DNA of 34,893 nucleotides from Acrasis kona. Its lineage: Eukaryota; Heterolobosea; Eutetramitea; Acrasida; Acrasidae. A program made the position numbers and the translations under genes. The stretch's first letter is position 1, and each line of letters begins with the position of its first letter. The DNA is taken from NCBI GenBank assembly GCA_026419775.2, contig JAOPGA020001160.1, positions 1 to 34,893 on the forward strand, written 5' to 3'. This document shows, one piece after another, positions 20,261 to 29,174 of this stretch. Under the pieces are notes generated by a model. The model searched no databases. It saw nothing but the letters and a program-made list of their open reading frames with translations, and was not told the origin of the DNA.

Positions 20261-21481
20261 ATGGCAGACCTTGGAGATTTTGACGAGTTCTTGGATTCTC
20301 GATTAGACGATGATACTCAAGCCGTGGATGACGAAGATTTTGACAAATTGTTGGAGGAGGCAGAAACTGAAGCGCTTCTGGCCAAAGAAGACTTGTCAGT
20401 GAAGGTTGATGCCGTCCCTCTAGATGACCATAATAAACCAAACACGCCCCTCGATTTAAAATCTTTGGAGGATCATAACCTACAAGAAGGGGAGACAGAA
20501 GTCGTCGTTTTGGAGAATTTAAATAATGATATTGATGAGACTGGTGAGTTGGAAGAGCAAAACAAAAGGTTATCAGAATTCCTTATACCTTTGTCTCAAT
20601 TGGGTGCGCTTGAGGCAGAGACCATACCTGATCCGTCTCATCAACATAACTCGGTCTCAGTTGCTCCGCAAGTGGTGATCGAGGCACGAATTGGCCTACT
20701 AATTTCAAACCTTTTGAATCGATTCGGCAAAGTTTTAGATGTGGCGAATCCAGAACAATTAGCCAAAAAGCAGCAGGAGGAACAATCTAAAGTAGAAGAA
20801 GGAACGCACTCTCTTCATTTCCGCGACTTGAAAGGCTCACTGCAAAGAAAGCTAATTCTACTAGAACACTCGGTAGATAATCTTTCAGATCTTTTGGAAA
20901 AAACAGTTGTAAGGAAATCACAGTTACGAAAGCAAAAAAAAATGTTGAAGCAGGAATGCATCAAGAGAGGAGAAAAAATCGAACAATTAAACAAACAATC
21001 TCAAGATGAAAAGAATGACTGGGAATCGAGAAGACAAAAATGGCACATTGAGAAGCAGGCGCTGATTGCTGAGTTGGAAAAAAACAAGATTGAGGTTCCA
21101 AAAGACATTTTAAATAGTCGCGTCACAGTTGAGGATGCGAGTGTGTCCCATGCTGTGAGTGAATTATTTTCTTCCCTGGTTAGCAATTCGATATTTAGCC
21201 AACTAGCCACTCCCTCCGCAGCAGCTGACACCATCAAGCACGATCAAGATTCCAAGACTGACACTGAGACCAAGGTACCAGCAGAAACAACATCTAATCA
21301 AGACAACACGGAGAAGGTAATAGAAGTCACTCCCGTCGCAGCGGCAGCATCTGCATACATTGACTCTTTTAAGGGATGGATGTGGGGAGCACCAGCGGAA
21401 GTCAAACAACAACAACAACAGGTGAAAACAAAACCTGCCAAGAAGGATCAAGAAAATGTTACAACAACAGATAAAAATTAA
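20261..21481 (+). CDS. Acidic coiled-coil protein, unassigned
   Basis: The 406-aa product starts with an acidic low-complexity region rich in Asp/Glu/Leu ('MADLGDFDEFLDSRLDDD'). Residues about 95-180 have amphipathic helical stretches. Residues about 185-285 form a strongly charged coiled coil ('LEKTVVRKSQLRKQKKMLKQ', 'KRGEKIEQLNKQSQDEKNDW'). The last about 100 residues are Thr/Ala/Gln/Lys-rich and probably disordered, with a short aromatic patch 'DSFKGWMWG' near the end. There is no signal peptide or membrane helix, so it is likely a cytosolic scaffold or tether. I do not recognise a family. Its stop is only 12 bp from the convergent PH-domain gene, so the transcripts must overlap at their 3' ends. 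A frameless 10-A run at about 20934-20943 is a possible indel hotspot. Confidence 0.85.
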   Translation: MADLGDFDEFLDSRLDDDTQAVDDEDFDKLLEEAETEALLAKEDLSVKVDAVPLDDHNKPNTPLDLKSLEDHNLQEGETEVVVLENLNNDIDETGELEEQNKRLSEFLIPLSQLGALEAETIPDPSHQHNSVSVAPQVVIEARIGLLISNLLNRFGKVLDVANPEQLAKKQQEEQSKVEEGTHSLHFRDLKGSLQRKLILLEHSVDNLSDLLEKTVVRKSQLRKQKKMLKQECIKRGEKIEQLNKQSQDEKNDWESRRQKWHIEKQALIAELEKNKIEVPKDILNSRVTVEDASVSHAVSELFSSLVSNSIFSQLATPSAAADTIKHDQDSKTDTETKVPAETTSNQDNTEKVIEVTPVAAAASAYIDSFKGWMWGAPAEVKQQQQQVKTKPAKKDQENVTTTDKN

Positions 21482-21493
21482 TGTACAATTATA

Positions 21494-22274
21494 TTACTGA
21501 ACAATGGCTCTGTTAACGTAAACGCTCATTCTTTGTATCCTATTAAAAGATTCGGAATCATAGTTGAAGTCCTTCTTTGCTGCCCTTGGTGTTTGTATGC
21601 TGTTGCAGATGAGATCAAAGTCATTATATGTTGGATCGTCTTCATCCTGTGTGTATTCTTCATTATTGTCAAGACTTAACCTTCTTCTCTCCTCCTCTTC
21701 TGGCGTTTCCAAGTCCTCTTCATTTTTTATTTTTGCCTTTTGGATTATACCGTCATCAATCTTCCGTATTGTATCATTTTCCGGCACTATTGTTGAGTAT
21801 GACTGTATGGACACCATCCATTCTTTAAGTACGGTTGGGTTGGGTGCAACAAGCTGAAACACTCTCTCAGGTGTAACGATATCGAAACAGTTAGATGTTG
21901 GTGAGTATTCCTCTGCTGTCTGTAAAAGATTTAATTTCAATGCAACATGTGGAACTAACCCTAACGTAGGCATTTTCAAGGTTTATAAAGCTCTTCATGC
22001 TTGTGGCCCTTTGGTTTTTATAGTAGAACAACTTCTTGTCGCTGAGCACAAACCACCTCTCTTTCCAACTTTTGTTTATGGCACCCATTTTCTGAAGCTG
22101 ACCGCTCATCTCATGGTGTTCATCTTTTGGATTTGGTGCACGAATGTTAACTGAGGTCCTCCTACTCAGCATCACAACGATTGATGACCCAAATCTCTTG
22201 TTTTCGATGGGTCTCCTAAGGCGGAGAAATAATATTGGCCAACCTGGAACTTTTAAAAGTTGATCTGGCTCCAT
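21494..22274 (-). CDS. Single PH-domain protein, one about 40-nt intron
   Basis: Exon 1 is 22274..21960 and exon 2 is 21919..21494, giving 246 aa. The intron 21920..21959 is 40 nt (GTTAGT...TTTTACAG). An alternative donor six bases upstream (21965) would make it 46 nt and drop two residues; both are phase 0. The PH domain covers about residues 54-152, with 'WKERWFVLSDKKLFYYK' and 'FINLENAY' before the splice point. 'CFDIVTPERVFQLVAPN' and the invariant Trp in 'VLKEWMVSIQS' come after it. The last about 90 residues are acidic and basic mixed, probably unstructured. PH domains usually bind phosphoinositides or proteins at membranes. Nothing in the sequence gives ligand specificity. This PH resembles the C-terminal PH of the WW-ankyrin gene only in general fold. 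Confidence 0.85.
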
Positions 22275-22829
22275 GCAGAGCGGAGCTCTCGGGATTTACA
22301 GACTCCTCAAGGTTTTATGTCACATAATTTTTTGCTCTACCATCGAACTTACGACTTAAGGAATTTATAAGAATTAGGGCTCCTAGCGAAAGCACATGGA
22401 CATCACTTTGAGTGGAGCATTACACCAGCGGAGGATACATTCGGAAGTGAAGAAATCTAGAACTACTTTGCACGCACGTCAAACACTACGAATGAAATAG
22501 AGGAAAGTACTGAACAACAAGAGACGGTGTCAAGAAGTAGACATAAACATTATTGGAAGAGACTCACCACACGGTACTTGCGTCGACCAAATCGATTAAG
22601 GGCCACATCAATGGCGTTAAAGCATCAGAATTCCAACTCCATCGCGAGCAATAAGTTTGGAAGCACCTCACATCTTGAGTCCCATACTCACTTGCCGACA
22701 AGTATTCTGCCCGTTAAGGAGACGTTTACAATGAATCAGCTCAACTCTTCGTATAACATTAGAACATGTGGACAGTTCATTCAACTCTCTTGAACCCAAC
22801 AACAAACTTTATTTGACATCCCATCACAT
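22275..22829. other. Mostly non-coding gap, weak ORF at 22527..22793 (+)
   Basis: This is a 555-bp gap between two minus-strand units. An 88-codon frame on the plus strand (22527..22793) is Ser/Thr/Asn/His-rich and has no domain. A short frame starting with ATG at 22396 precedes it but cannot be joined by a convincing 34-45-nt intron. I see no repeat, tRNA or conserved site. It could hold a small spliced gene, but the evidence is poor. Confidence 0.25.
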
Positions 22830-23240
22830 TCATTCCTTCTTGTTTGGTACCACAACAATTCTTTCTCCTTTGGATTCGTTCTTCAATGATTTGAATGTTT
22901 CTTCACTGTTGATTATTGACCACCTCCACCCACTACAATAACATGTTGAGTACTTTTGTGTGTTGTGTGACTTACATTGATTTTGTAGATCTAGTTGCTG
23001 TTGCAACAATTGATTCACCCTCTCCAGTTGTTCAATCTTATTCACATGACTAAACATTGCAATGTTTTTTTCCATTGCAAAATACTTCATTTTCTTTTTG
23101 GGGGATTCACCGCTCTCGCTGGTACCATCATCCTCACTCATGACAGTATCGTCTTCACTCTTTTTGGTCAAGGAATCATTACTCCCTTTATTTTCGAATC
23201 TCTTTGAATGTATTTTTAATGGTATTCGCCTGCTTCGCAT
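22830..23240 (-). CDS. Hypothetical basic/acidic coiled-coil ORF, possibly the tail of the Crinkler-like remnant
   Basis: This is a 136-codon frame beginning at an ATG that overlaps, in another frame, the end of the Crinkler-like remnant upstream. The N-terminal third is Lys/Arg/Ser-rich with an acidic patch ('KKSEDDTVMSEDDGTSESGE') followed by 'SPKKKMKYF', which could act as a nuclear localisation signal. A leucine/glutamine heptad region 'NKIEQLERVNQLLQQQLDLQ' follows. A good donor GTAAGT at 22975 and acceptor at 22933 would make a 43-nt intron, but splicing it leads to a stop after six residues (94 aa). Without splicing the frame continues in coding-like sequence to 22830. Because it abuts the pseudogene in a shifted frame, it may be a displaced C-terminus rather than a separate gene. 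Function is unknown. Confidence 0.4.
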   Translation of the reverse strand: MRSRRIPLKIHSKRFENKGSNDSLTKKSEDDTVMSEDDGTSESGESPKKKMKYFAMEKNIAMFSHVNKIEQLERVNQLLQQQLDLQNQCKSHNTQKYSTCYCSGWRWSIINSEETFKSLKNESKGERIVVVPNKKE

Positions 23241-24105
23241 GCAATCTTTTCACCATAAATCATCCTTGCTGCAATATCCTCAAGTGTGTGAATCACGAGT
23301 TCGCGATTTTCTTCCACAAGGAATTTATCGGATGCTTGTGAGACTGCCGTCTCAACGTGATAATCAAAGAATCTTTAATTGCCTGGCCTAGAACTTCTTC
23401 CTTGGCTCCTTTTGTTTTGTAATTTGTAAATGGTTAACGAATTAACCCTTGGCCTACCGCATGTTAGTTCCATTAATCTCCACGATGCGAGTACATCTCC
23501 GTGTTCCAGAGAGATGGATTTTCCCGCAAACACCACATACTTGTACTTGTTGATAATTTGTGCCAGCGTCCACTTCATTCCAACCAACGCACGCTTGCTT
23601 CATCAAAGGCAAAACCCAGATCCTTCTCTCCCAATTGTTCCACCAGTTTATTGTGCAATTTAATGGAATCAAGATTGTCAAGGAGACCAATGACCTTATC
23701 GTAGCAGTTGGCGTAATGCGCTTTGGCTATTAATTTGAGAGTATAGAAACTGGAGAGGGTCAATCCCGCGTTGCTTTTCAACAAACTCAAGAGGCAAACA
23801 AGTTTTATACAAATCCATTTGATGACGGCCATCACAGCAGCGCGGTGGACTTTACTATCTACGTTTTCGTGGCTTAATTTAATTTCGATTAGTTTCTTTT
23901 TGATCCTCTCATAAAAGTAGTCCATCTCCTTATCTTTTCCCGCTGTGTTATACAAAACGTATCCTGCTCCACTGTTCTTGAATATCTCATGCGTTTTGCC
24001 ACATCCGCTCACACCTGCACTGGACAAGGTTTTACAATATACTTGAATTGGAGGGTTGCTTTTAGTCCAATAAGTCCATTCAGTCCAATATGTCAGTTGT
24101 AATCA
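23221..24105 (-). pseudogene. Crinkler-like / AAA-type NTPase remnant with several frameshifts
   Basis: On the minus strand, reading from about 24100 down to 23221, coding-like sequence is spread over all three frames. The first segment has a Walker A 'GVSGCGKT' with the following 'HEIFKN', and later a Walker B-like 'LGFAFDEAS'. The next segment, one frame away, has 'KYVVFAGKSISLE'. Then come 'KGAKEEVLGQAIKDSLI' in a third frame and 'FLVEENRELVIHTLEDIAAR' in a further shift. The order (P-loop, DEA box, hydrophobic FAG-S/T strand) is that of the NTPase domain of Crinkler (CRN)-like proteins, known from oomycete effectors and from free-living protists. No intron of the local size class restores all frames, and the 5' end lacks an ATG before a stop. 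I read it as a decaying pseudogene. Sequencing error could account for one break but hardly for three. Confidence 0.6.
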
Positions 24106-24195
24106 ACAACGAATGAAATAATAGGTTATCCTAAACAGGTAACAATACCTTTTTGGAACTTCAAAACGTTTTTTTATTTTACACAGAGAAGAAAA

Positions 24196-24738
24196 ATGGA
24201 ACAAGAGCAAGTGAAGTACAACGAAACTCCAGAGTCCCCCTCAACTGCTTATCAAGGAGGAAATGGAAGCGACTTTTTTGACATGGATGGTGATAGAAAA
24301 GCAATCTTTATTCTTAACCTGGCACTATTCCTATACACTGGTTTGTTTGTCATTATAGACATTATAACTTTGGCATTTTCTGCACAGCAGGTGGACTTTT
24401 ATGTTAGTTATTACAGAGCAAGCCCACCCTATAATGTAGCTGGTCACTTGGCCCTATCCGTCTTACACATAATTGTTTCGGTGGTTTGCATTATCGTTAC
24501 GTTGATTGGATTATTGTCCATAATCAATGCCACTAGTGGATCGCACAAAGTTTTGAACATTTTGTACATTGTTGGCCTCCTCATAATTGCAGCTGTTACA
24601 ACTTCTCTTGGTATTTCAGACCATGGAACGGGTAATAGTGGCTTAGGTAATGGATATGGATGGTCATTGTCAGTTGTTATGTGTATTGTGTTGGCCACGT
24701 TGGCAATTTTTAGAACAAAGTCTCTTTCGCCAAAATAA
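24196..24738 (+). CDS. Small four-TM protein, unassigned
   Basis: The 180-aa product has an acidic 33-residue cytosolic N-terminus and four membrane helices: about 35-60 ('ILNLALFLYTGLFVIIDIIT'), 84-110, 118-140 and 155-173. A polar loop 'YYRASPPYN' lies between helices 1 and 2. A Gly/Asn-rich loop 'GTGNSGLGNGYG' precedes helix 4. The C-terminus is short and basic. The topology resembles MARVEL-type or tetraspan-like proteins, but no signature (for example the tetraspanin CCG) is present. It is uninterrupted, with ATG in an A-rich leader (AGAAAAATGG). Size and topology parallel the protein at 19527..20196, yet I see no clear sequence similarity. It converges with the small minus-strand ORF at 24903, with 164 bp between them. 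Confidence 0.8.
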   Translation: MEQEQVKYNETPESPSTAYQGGNGSDFFDMDGDRKAIFILNLALFLYTGLFVIIDIITLAFSAQQVDFYVSYYRASPPYNVAGHLALSVLHIIVSVVCIIVTLIGLLSIINATSGSHKVLNILYIVGLLIIAAVTTSLGISDHGTGNSGLGNGYGWSLSVVMCIVLATLAIFRTKSLSPK

Positions 24739-24902
24739 ATTGTTATTTTTGTCTAATTGGTCTTGGTTGATACAATTCAAGGAGTGAGGGCATTTTGACG
24801 CGTTCAGTGGCATGACAAACAGTGGAATCTCATAATAATATGGCAGCCATTCATGCATTATGATATTAGATTTGACTGTTAGCGAGACACTTTGAAGCGT
24901 TT

Positions 24903-25274
24903 TCAGTTTAATAGTTCTTTTATTGATATTTTGGTTCTGATGATTGACTTTATCTGAATAACAGGACTCTTGGTATCAGCTTCAATGGTTTGTACAACTT
25001 TATATTGGGGCGTTCTCTTTTTTCTAATTTTATCCAATACGTACGGTATTTTGTTGGTGTCTGGTTGGTGATCTTGCACTTTCGAGTTAGTGGGGACTTC
25101 CTTTGGGGGATCAATTGTAGTTTGACTCCCTATCCTCCAACTTGTTATGTAACCACATCCCTTCTCCTGTATCGACAGCACAAAGCGTTTGGGCTTGTCA
25201 AGTTGTTGATGTAGTTCTTGACTGTTGATAGAGAAGGTCTCGTTATTGAAGACCCATGGTTGTTGTAGTTTCAT
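24903..25274 (-). CDS. Small hypothetical basic protein
   Basis: The 123-codon frame starts with ATG at 25274 and encodes 'MKLQQPWVFNNETFSINSQE'. The protein is Lys/Gln/Ile-rich with a central proline patch ('TTIDPPKEVPTNSK') and a basic stretch 'KIRKKRTPQYKVV'. There is no membrane helix, signal peptide, cysteine cluster or recognised domain. Coding use looks ordinary for the neighbourhood. It is convergent with the four-TM gene upstream. I consider it a plausible real gene because of its length and lack of a competing plus-strand frame. Function is unknown. Confidence 0.55.
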   Translation of the reverse strand: MKLQQPWVFNNETFSINSQELHQQLDKPKRFVLSIQEKGCGYITSWRIGSQTTIDPPKEVPTNSKVQDHQPDTNKIPYVLDKIRKKRTPQYKVVQTIEADTKSPVIQIKSIIRTKISIKELLN

Positions 25275-25783
25275 TTTGTGTGATGCCCCTTTAAAAGCCC
25301 CAAGACTAACATAGACATTTTATTTTAGTTGAGTGATGTGTTTGTATATTTCAGCATATTATTTAGAAAATTACCGAGGATTAACTGGACAGAATAGAAG
25401 AGTTATGTAGCGGTTGGAGGAATCTGAAAATGAATTTGGTGAAGTATCCTAAGAGGGGTCATTCTTTCTAATCAGTGCGGTCCCGGATTGGAAGGATTGA
25501 TTATTTAATGGTTAGTTGCATCTTTCGATCTTGGTGGAGACATCAATGTTTTGAGTACTACTCGATCACATCTGTTGTAACCAAGGACTTGGAAACCAAC
25601 ATCGCAGTTGCAGCAGTTACCTTTTATTGTATAAGTACCAATCCTCAACAACATCAATTTTAATAAACATGTTGATAGTATCATAATATACGAGGACGGG
25701 TTCGGTTATCGTCTATTTCTGTCATCGCGTCTTCAAATAGAATTTTTAAAAAAACCTTCTCTGCTGTCAACTTGTAAAACATA
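25275..25783. other. Divergent spacer, weak ORF at 25475..25663 (+)
   Basis: This 509-bp gap lies between the starts of two divergent small genes. A 62-codon plus-strand frame at 25475..25663 has partly coding-like sequence toward its end ('TKDLETNIAVAAVTFYC'), followed by AATAAA at about 25661, so an exon of a small gene is possible. No partner exon was found. The 13-mer 'aacatcgcagttg' recurs at 28280-28292, probably by chance. Confidence 0.25.
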
Positions 25784-26212
25784 ATGGCAGGAGGCATTGT
25801 ACTCTTTACACGCAAACCAAAGATAAAACCCGACTATAATTGCCGAGATGATATTGTTGCATTCAAGAAGATTATCAAAGAACTAGACAATGACAGGATA
25901 AAGCTTCGAGAATTATCATGTGATCAATGCGGCCGTCGAAATTCGATTTTAATCAATGTAAATAATAAACTTCATATTGCTAACATCCTACTACTACAAA
26001 TGCAGGAAATAACAAGTGAGCTTGCCGGCTCTACAAAAATGGAAGAATGTATAAAGCACAGAGAGCGTGTACAAGCAGAACTAACGGAAGAATTAAAACC
26101 TTACGTTGTGATGCGCGATAGAACGTTTGAAAGAATACACAACAAGAGGGAACTTTCAAAAAGAGTACGATTTAGCAGACAGAATGAAACATTTGAGTCG
26201 AGCTTTCCGTAA
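25784..26212 (+). CDS. Small hypothetical coiled-coil protein with one CxxC
   Basis: The 142-aa product has a basic N-terminus 'MAGGIVLFTRKPKIKPDYNC', then mainly helical, charged sequence with heptad spacing (residues about 25-50 and 70-115). A single 'CDQCGRR' (about 46-52) lacks a second CxxC, so a monomeric zinc finger is unlikely, although a dimeric site is possible. The Arg-rich C-terminus 'RELSKRVRFSRQ' could bind nucleic acid or phospholipid. No membrane segment is present. It ends 53 bp from the convergent DUF262-like gene. The start is the first ATG after a stop-rich, A/T-rich leader. I do not recognise the family. Confidence 0.7.
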   Translation: MAGGIVLFTRKPKIKPDYNCRDDIVAFKKIIKELDNDRIKLRELSCDQCGRRNSILINVNNKLHIANILLLQMQEITSELAGSTKMEECIKHRERVQAELTEELKPYVVMRDRTFERIHNKRELSKRVRFSRQNETFESSFP

Positions 26213-26265
26213 AGAATGTAAATTAATTGAAATAAATGTAAATTGTTGATCAGAAATAACACAAT

Positions 26266-28197
26266 TTATTGGGACATCTTCTTCCACTTTGAATCCCACT
26301 TGGCGATGGGCAAATCAAAACAATGTGCAATCCTCTTCATGATATCAATATGACGAACAGCAATGCCGTCGATATTAATTTTTGTCAAACCATCAGAGAT
26401 GGGCAATCTATAATCGCTCTTGAACAATTTCTTATCGTTCCCATTCATCACGGCACCTGACGTATTCAAGGACAAGAATCCAATGCGAGAATGAACATCC
26501 AATCCTCTCTTACTCGTATCGTTGCTCAACGGATGGCATATCAGCGTGCTAGCGAATTGATCGCCCAAATTCAACCTGGTCTTTCCTGACTCGACCAACA
26601 TTTCCTCATTAACACGCAACAACAAGAATCGATTAAGCCTATCGAATTTCTCCACCCTCTTGGTCTTGCTCAACTTGTCGATCACCGATTGCTTGTCCTT
26701 AAAGTCTTTTAGTAGTTTAATGATTTCTTCCCACTTTGACTCCGGCAGTAGCTCCATCAGGGCCTTTTTCAACTTGTTGCGTTGCTTGATATCAGATTTA
26801 CCATCATCATGGTCCATCCACATCCACGCATATCGATTCAACAATGCCTTGAGTATATTCTTGACATGTTGCGCGGTGCATGATTTGTTGCATCCAGTGT
26901 AAGCGTCGCCGTACTTGTACTTTGCTAGTACGGGTATGGCAACAATCTTCCAATCTTCGTTCGGCAAAATCTTCAAGTACTCCAGCGATACCACAACGTC
27001 TGATAGATCGGATTGGTCATGAACGTGTGCATCTCTGTTCAAGTCCATGCTCTCGTCGTCGTCGCCATCATCTGCCACGTTATTGTTGATGATGGCGAGC
27101 ATGGTCTTGTAGAGCGGCACCATGCGTCCATCGAAAAAATCAACTGCCTTCATCTTTTCGTGGGCAGAGTCCAATTTGGACTGCGACGAAGGACTAGTGT
27201 TATTGGTGTGAAGACAATACAACATTTTGAACAGGTCCGAGAATCGTTCCTCGCCAAGGTGCACCAACATGCTCTCCCACTCCCTGCCCACCTGATCGAT
27301 CCTCTGACCATCTTCTTCGGATATGCGTTGCAAGAATTCCACCTTGACCGCATCCATTTGAGAGATTTCTCTTCCTCTGGCATTGAGCGTTCTGAATATG
27401 CGTAGTGCTTGTGATTCGCTATCCTTGACTTCGATCACCACAATGTGACAATTCGTCAACACGTAGGACACCAAATCCTTAATCTCCTTAATGTCCGGTT
27501 CGATCTTTGATTTGGGCACTCGTTTCGTCTTGGGCAAGCATCTCTTGATCTCTCTCACGCAGGTGACGATGCGTTGCTGAGTGGCAGTCAGCGATTGATA
27601 CCTTTCATCGTCGATTTCGAGGCACTTTTCGATGCCATCGCTCTCCTGAACATATTCTTGAAAGAATTTAGCTTCATGGAACAAGTTGAGATGGAAATGT
27701 CCCTTTTGTTTGGTGAGGATGTTATCGGTTCCCTTGATGACGCCGTCCAAAAAGTGCTTTTCTCCTGTTGGAAGAAAGTGTCGCGACACTGCCATTAATA
27801 TGGTTAATGTGGTGAGTCGTTGTTGACCGTCCACAATGTAGTGCTTGTTAGATTTATCTCTATCTAGAGACAGCACTATGGTGGATAAAAAGTACCACAG
27901 CACTCCATTCTCTTTGGCTTGTTTCAAATCATTCATGAGCATGGAAACATCGTTTGCTAACCACTCGTATGGTCGTTGGTAGTTGTTAGTATGCAAAAAG
28001 TATTTACTGCTCAGTATATCGACAATTTTTAGAGAATCTGCTTTTAGATTGGGTTCATAATCTGCAGAATGTGATTCTCCCTCACTTCTCTTCCTCTTGT
28101 TTGACTTGGCCTCACTCATGATTGTTCGGAAAAGTTTTTGATGACCATTTTGAGATTTATTCCGGTCCTTTGTATCCAGATTGGTTTTGAAAACCAA
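26266..28197 (-). CDS. DUF262/GmrSD N-domain protein with degenerate DUF1524-like C-terminus
   Basis: The frame encodes 643 aa from 28197, but an internal ATG at 28119 ('MSEAKSNKRKRSEGE', residue 27) may be the real start. The N-terminal half carries DUF262 hallmarks in order: 'YQRPYEW' at about 73-79, 'FLSTIVL' at about 103-109 and 'IVDGQQRLTTL' at about 121-131. This is the nucleotide-binding (DGQQR) signature of GmrS-type and ParB-like proteins. A helical middle ('FRTLNARGREISQMDAVK') is also typical. In the C-terminal part the HNH-like DUF1524 motif (HxxP...) is only hinted at by 'TLICHPLS' (about 551) and 'HSRIGFLSLNTSG' (about 568), and the catalytic set looks incomplete. In bacteria these proteins are type IV restriction or phage-defence enzymes. 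Related genes occur in some protists and fungi, probably by transfer. A basic KRKR stretch suggests nuclear entry. It is the last intact gene before the repeat-rich region. Confidence 0.82.
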   Translation of the reverse strand: MVFKTNLDTKDRNKSQNGHQKLFRTIMSEAKSNKRKRSEGESHSADYEPNLKADSLKIVDILSSKYFLHTNNYQRPYEWLANDVSMLMNDLKQAKENGVLWYFLSTIVLSLDRDKSNKHYIVDGQQRLTTLTILMAVSRHFLPTGEKHFLDGVIKGTDNILTKQKGHFHLNLFHEAKFFQEYVQESDGIEKCLEIDDERYQSLTATQQRIVTCVREIKRCLPKTKRVPKSKIEPDIKEIKDLVSYVLTNCHIVVIEVKDSESQALRIFRTLNARGREISQMDAVKVEFLQRISEEDGQRIDQVGREWESMLVHLGEERFSDLFKMLYCLHTNNTSPSSQSKLDSAHEKMKAVDFFDGRMVPLYKTMLAIINNNVADDGDDDESMDLNRDAHVHDQSDLSDVVVSLEYLKILPNEDWKIVAIPVLAKYKYGDAYTGCNKSCTAQHVKNILKALLNRYAWMWMDHDDGKSDIKQRNKLKKALMELLPESKWEEIIKLLKDFKDKQSVIDKLSKTKRVEKFDRLNRFLLLRVNEEMLVESGKTRLNLGDQFASTLICHPLSNDTSKRGLDVHSRIGFLSLNTSGAVMNGNDKKLFKSDYRLPISDGLTKINIDGIAVRHIDIMKRIAHCFDLPIAKWDSKWKKMSQ

Positions 28198-28980
28198 AGT
28201 TCTGATGTTGCAAGGATACGTATAAGGTATCGGGTTGAACGTGTATATAACATCATAAATACATACATTCTGGAGGCTAACATCGCAGTTGGCTAGCTGC
28301 TAATATAATTGAGTTTTGATGAATTTTGACAAGTTCCGGCGTTTTGTTTAATTTTGATGAATTTACCGAAGTTCCTTCTGTTCCTTCCATTCCGGAATTG
28401 ATTTTAAATATATTGTCCGTCTCAGTCAAATTAGCCAATTGTTTCCAAAAATAAATATTTTATTGAAGTTTTCAAAGAATGTCAAGCTCATCTGTAGCAA
28501 AATCGGATTAACAATATAATAATAACAGTGATGTTACTCGACCAATTTTTATCTGATTTATTTCACATACCAGATTACAACCGGATATTACTGGTTACAA
28601 CACTCCCACACAATCCCCAGACAAGCCAGAGACTATGGTACAGTTATAATTGTCATTTGAGTCATATGAGTAATTTTTTTAAAAAAAGAAATAACCCGTC
28701 GGTCCATCACAATCGTATCACAAAGTTACGACTGTACCTTGCAACAGGTATCCTATTGAATACCACTCACTGGATACTGAATCAGCTCAGCACCAATACA
28801 AAGCAAACTCATCACAATATGAGATATTGCATCTTAAATGCTCATCAAAACGTAATATATTGAACTACTTTGTACGGACATATCACAGTAATACTGCTGT
28901 CCACCTGCTCATCAAATACATGAGATATTGCATGCTTCACGCTCATCAAATACATGAGATATTGCGTGGATTCAGTCATC
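28198..28980. other. A+T-rich transition region without a convincing gene
   Basis: No conserved coding sequence was seen. A 111-codon plus-strand frame (28528..28863) is Leu/His/Asn-rich with no domain and seems accidental. A diverged direct repeat of about 25 bp ('ttttgatgaatttt...agttcc') occurs at about 28315 and 28351. The 34-bp period repeat near 28.9 kb is listed separately. Confidence 0.5.
28907..28965. repeat. Two-copy 34-bp-period tandem repeat
   Basis: An identical 25-bp core starting 'gctcatcaaatacatgag' is present at 28907..28931 and 28941..28965. A diverged relative ('ctcatcacaatatgag') lies about 100 bp upstream near 28808, and a shorter match at about 28840. Confidence 0.8.
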
Positions 28981-28996
28981 CAACTTATAATTGCAA

Positions 28997-29174
28997 TTAA
29001 CGTTTTTTATTCAAAGTCTTTCTATTGCGCTTGTATTTTTTCGGGGTTGGTGGTTTTCTNACATTCAACGATGTTTCATCTATACTGATGTCACTATCAG
29101 AGCTTTCTACCCTAAACGATGTATCTGCTCTGTCATCGACAAGCATTTCAGTATCTACAACTTCGTCTACTAGT
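28997..29174 (-). pseudogene. Probable C-terminal tail fragment of the retroelement polyprotein
   Basis: A minus-strand frame next to the inverted-repeat element encodes 'KLVDEVVDTEMLVDD', then an acidic Ser/Asp stretch and a basic end 'KKYKRNRKTLNKKR' followed by a stop. It contains an ambiguous base (n) at 29060. Its orientation and position, on the other side of an insertion that cuts the integrase C-terminus, suggest that it is the continuation of the same polyprotein. The frame does not join exactly when the insertion is removed. Moderate to low confidence. Confidence 0.4.

Noticed and set aside
23530-23602. GTGCGT...CAACAAG intron (about 47 nt) to repair the Crinkler-like frame
   Set aside because: It would delete the helix between the DEA box and the next strand that the family keeps, and it does not repair the later breaks. 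A small frameshift is more likely.
28528-28863. 111-codon plus-strand ORF
   Set aside because: Composition follows A/T-rich noise and there is no domain, neighbour or codon-bias support.
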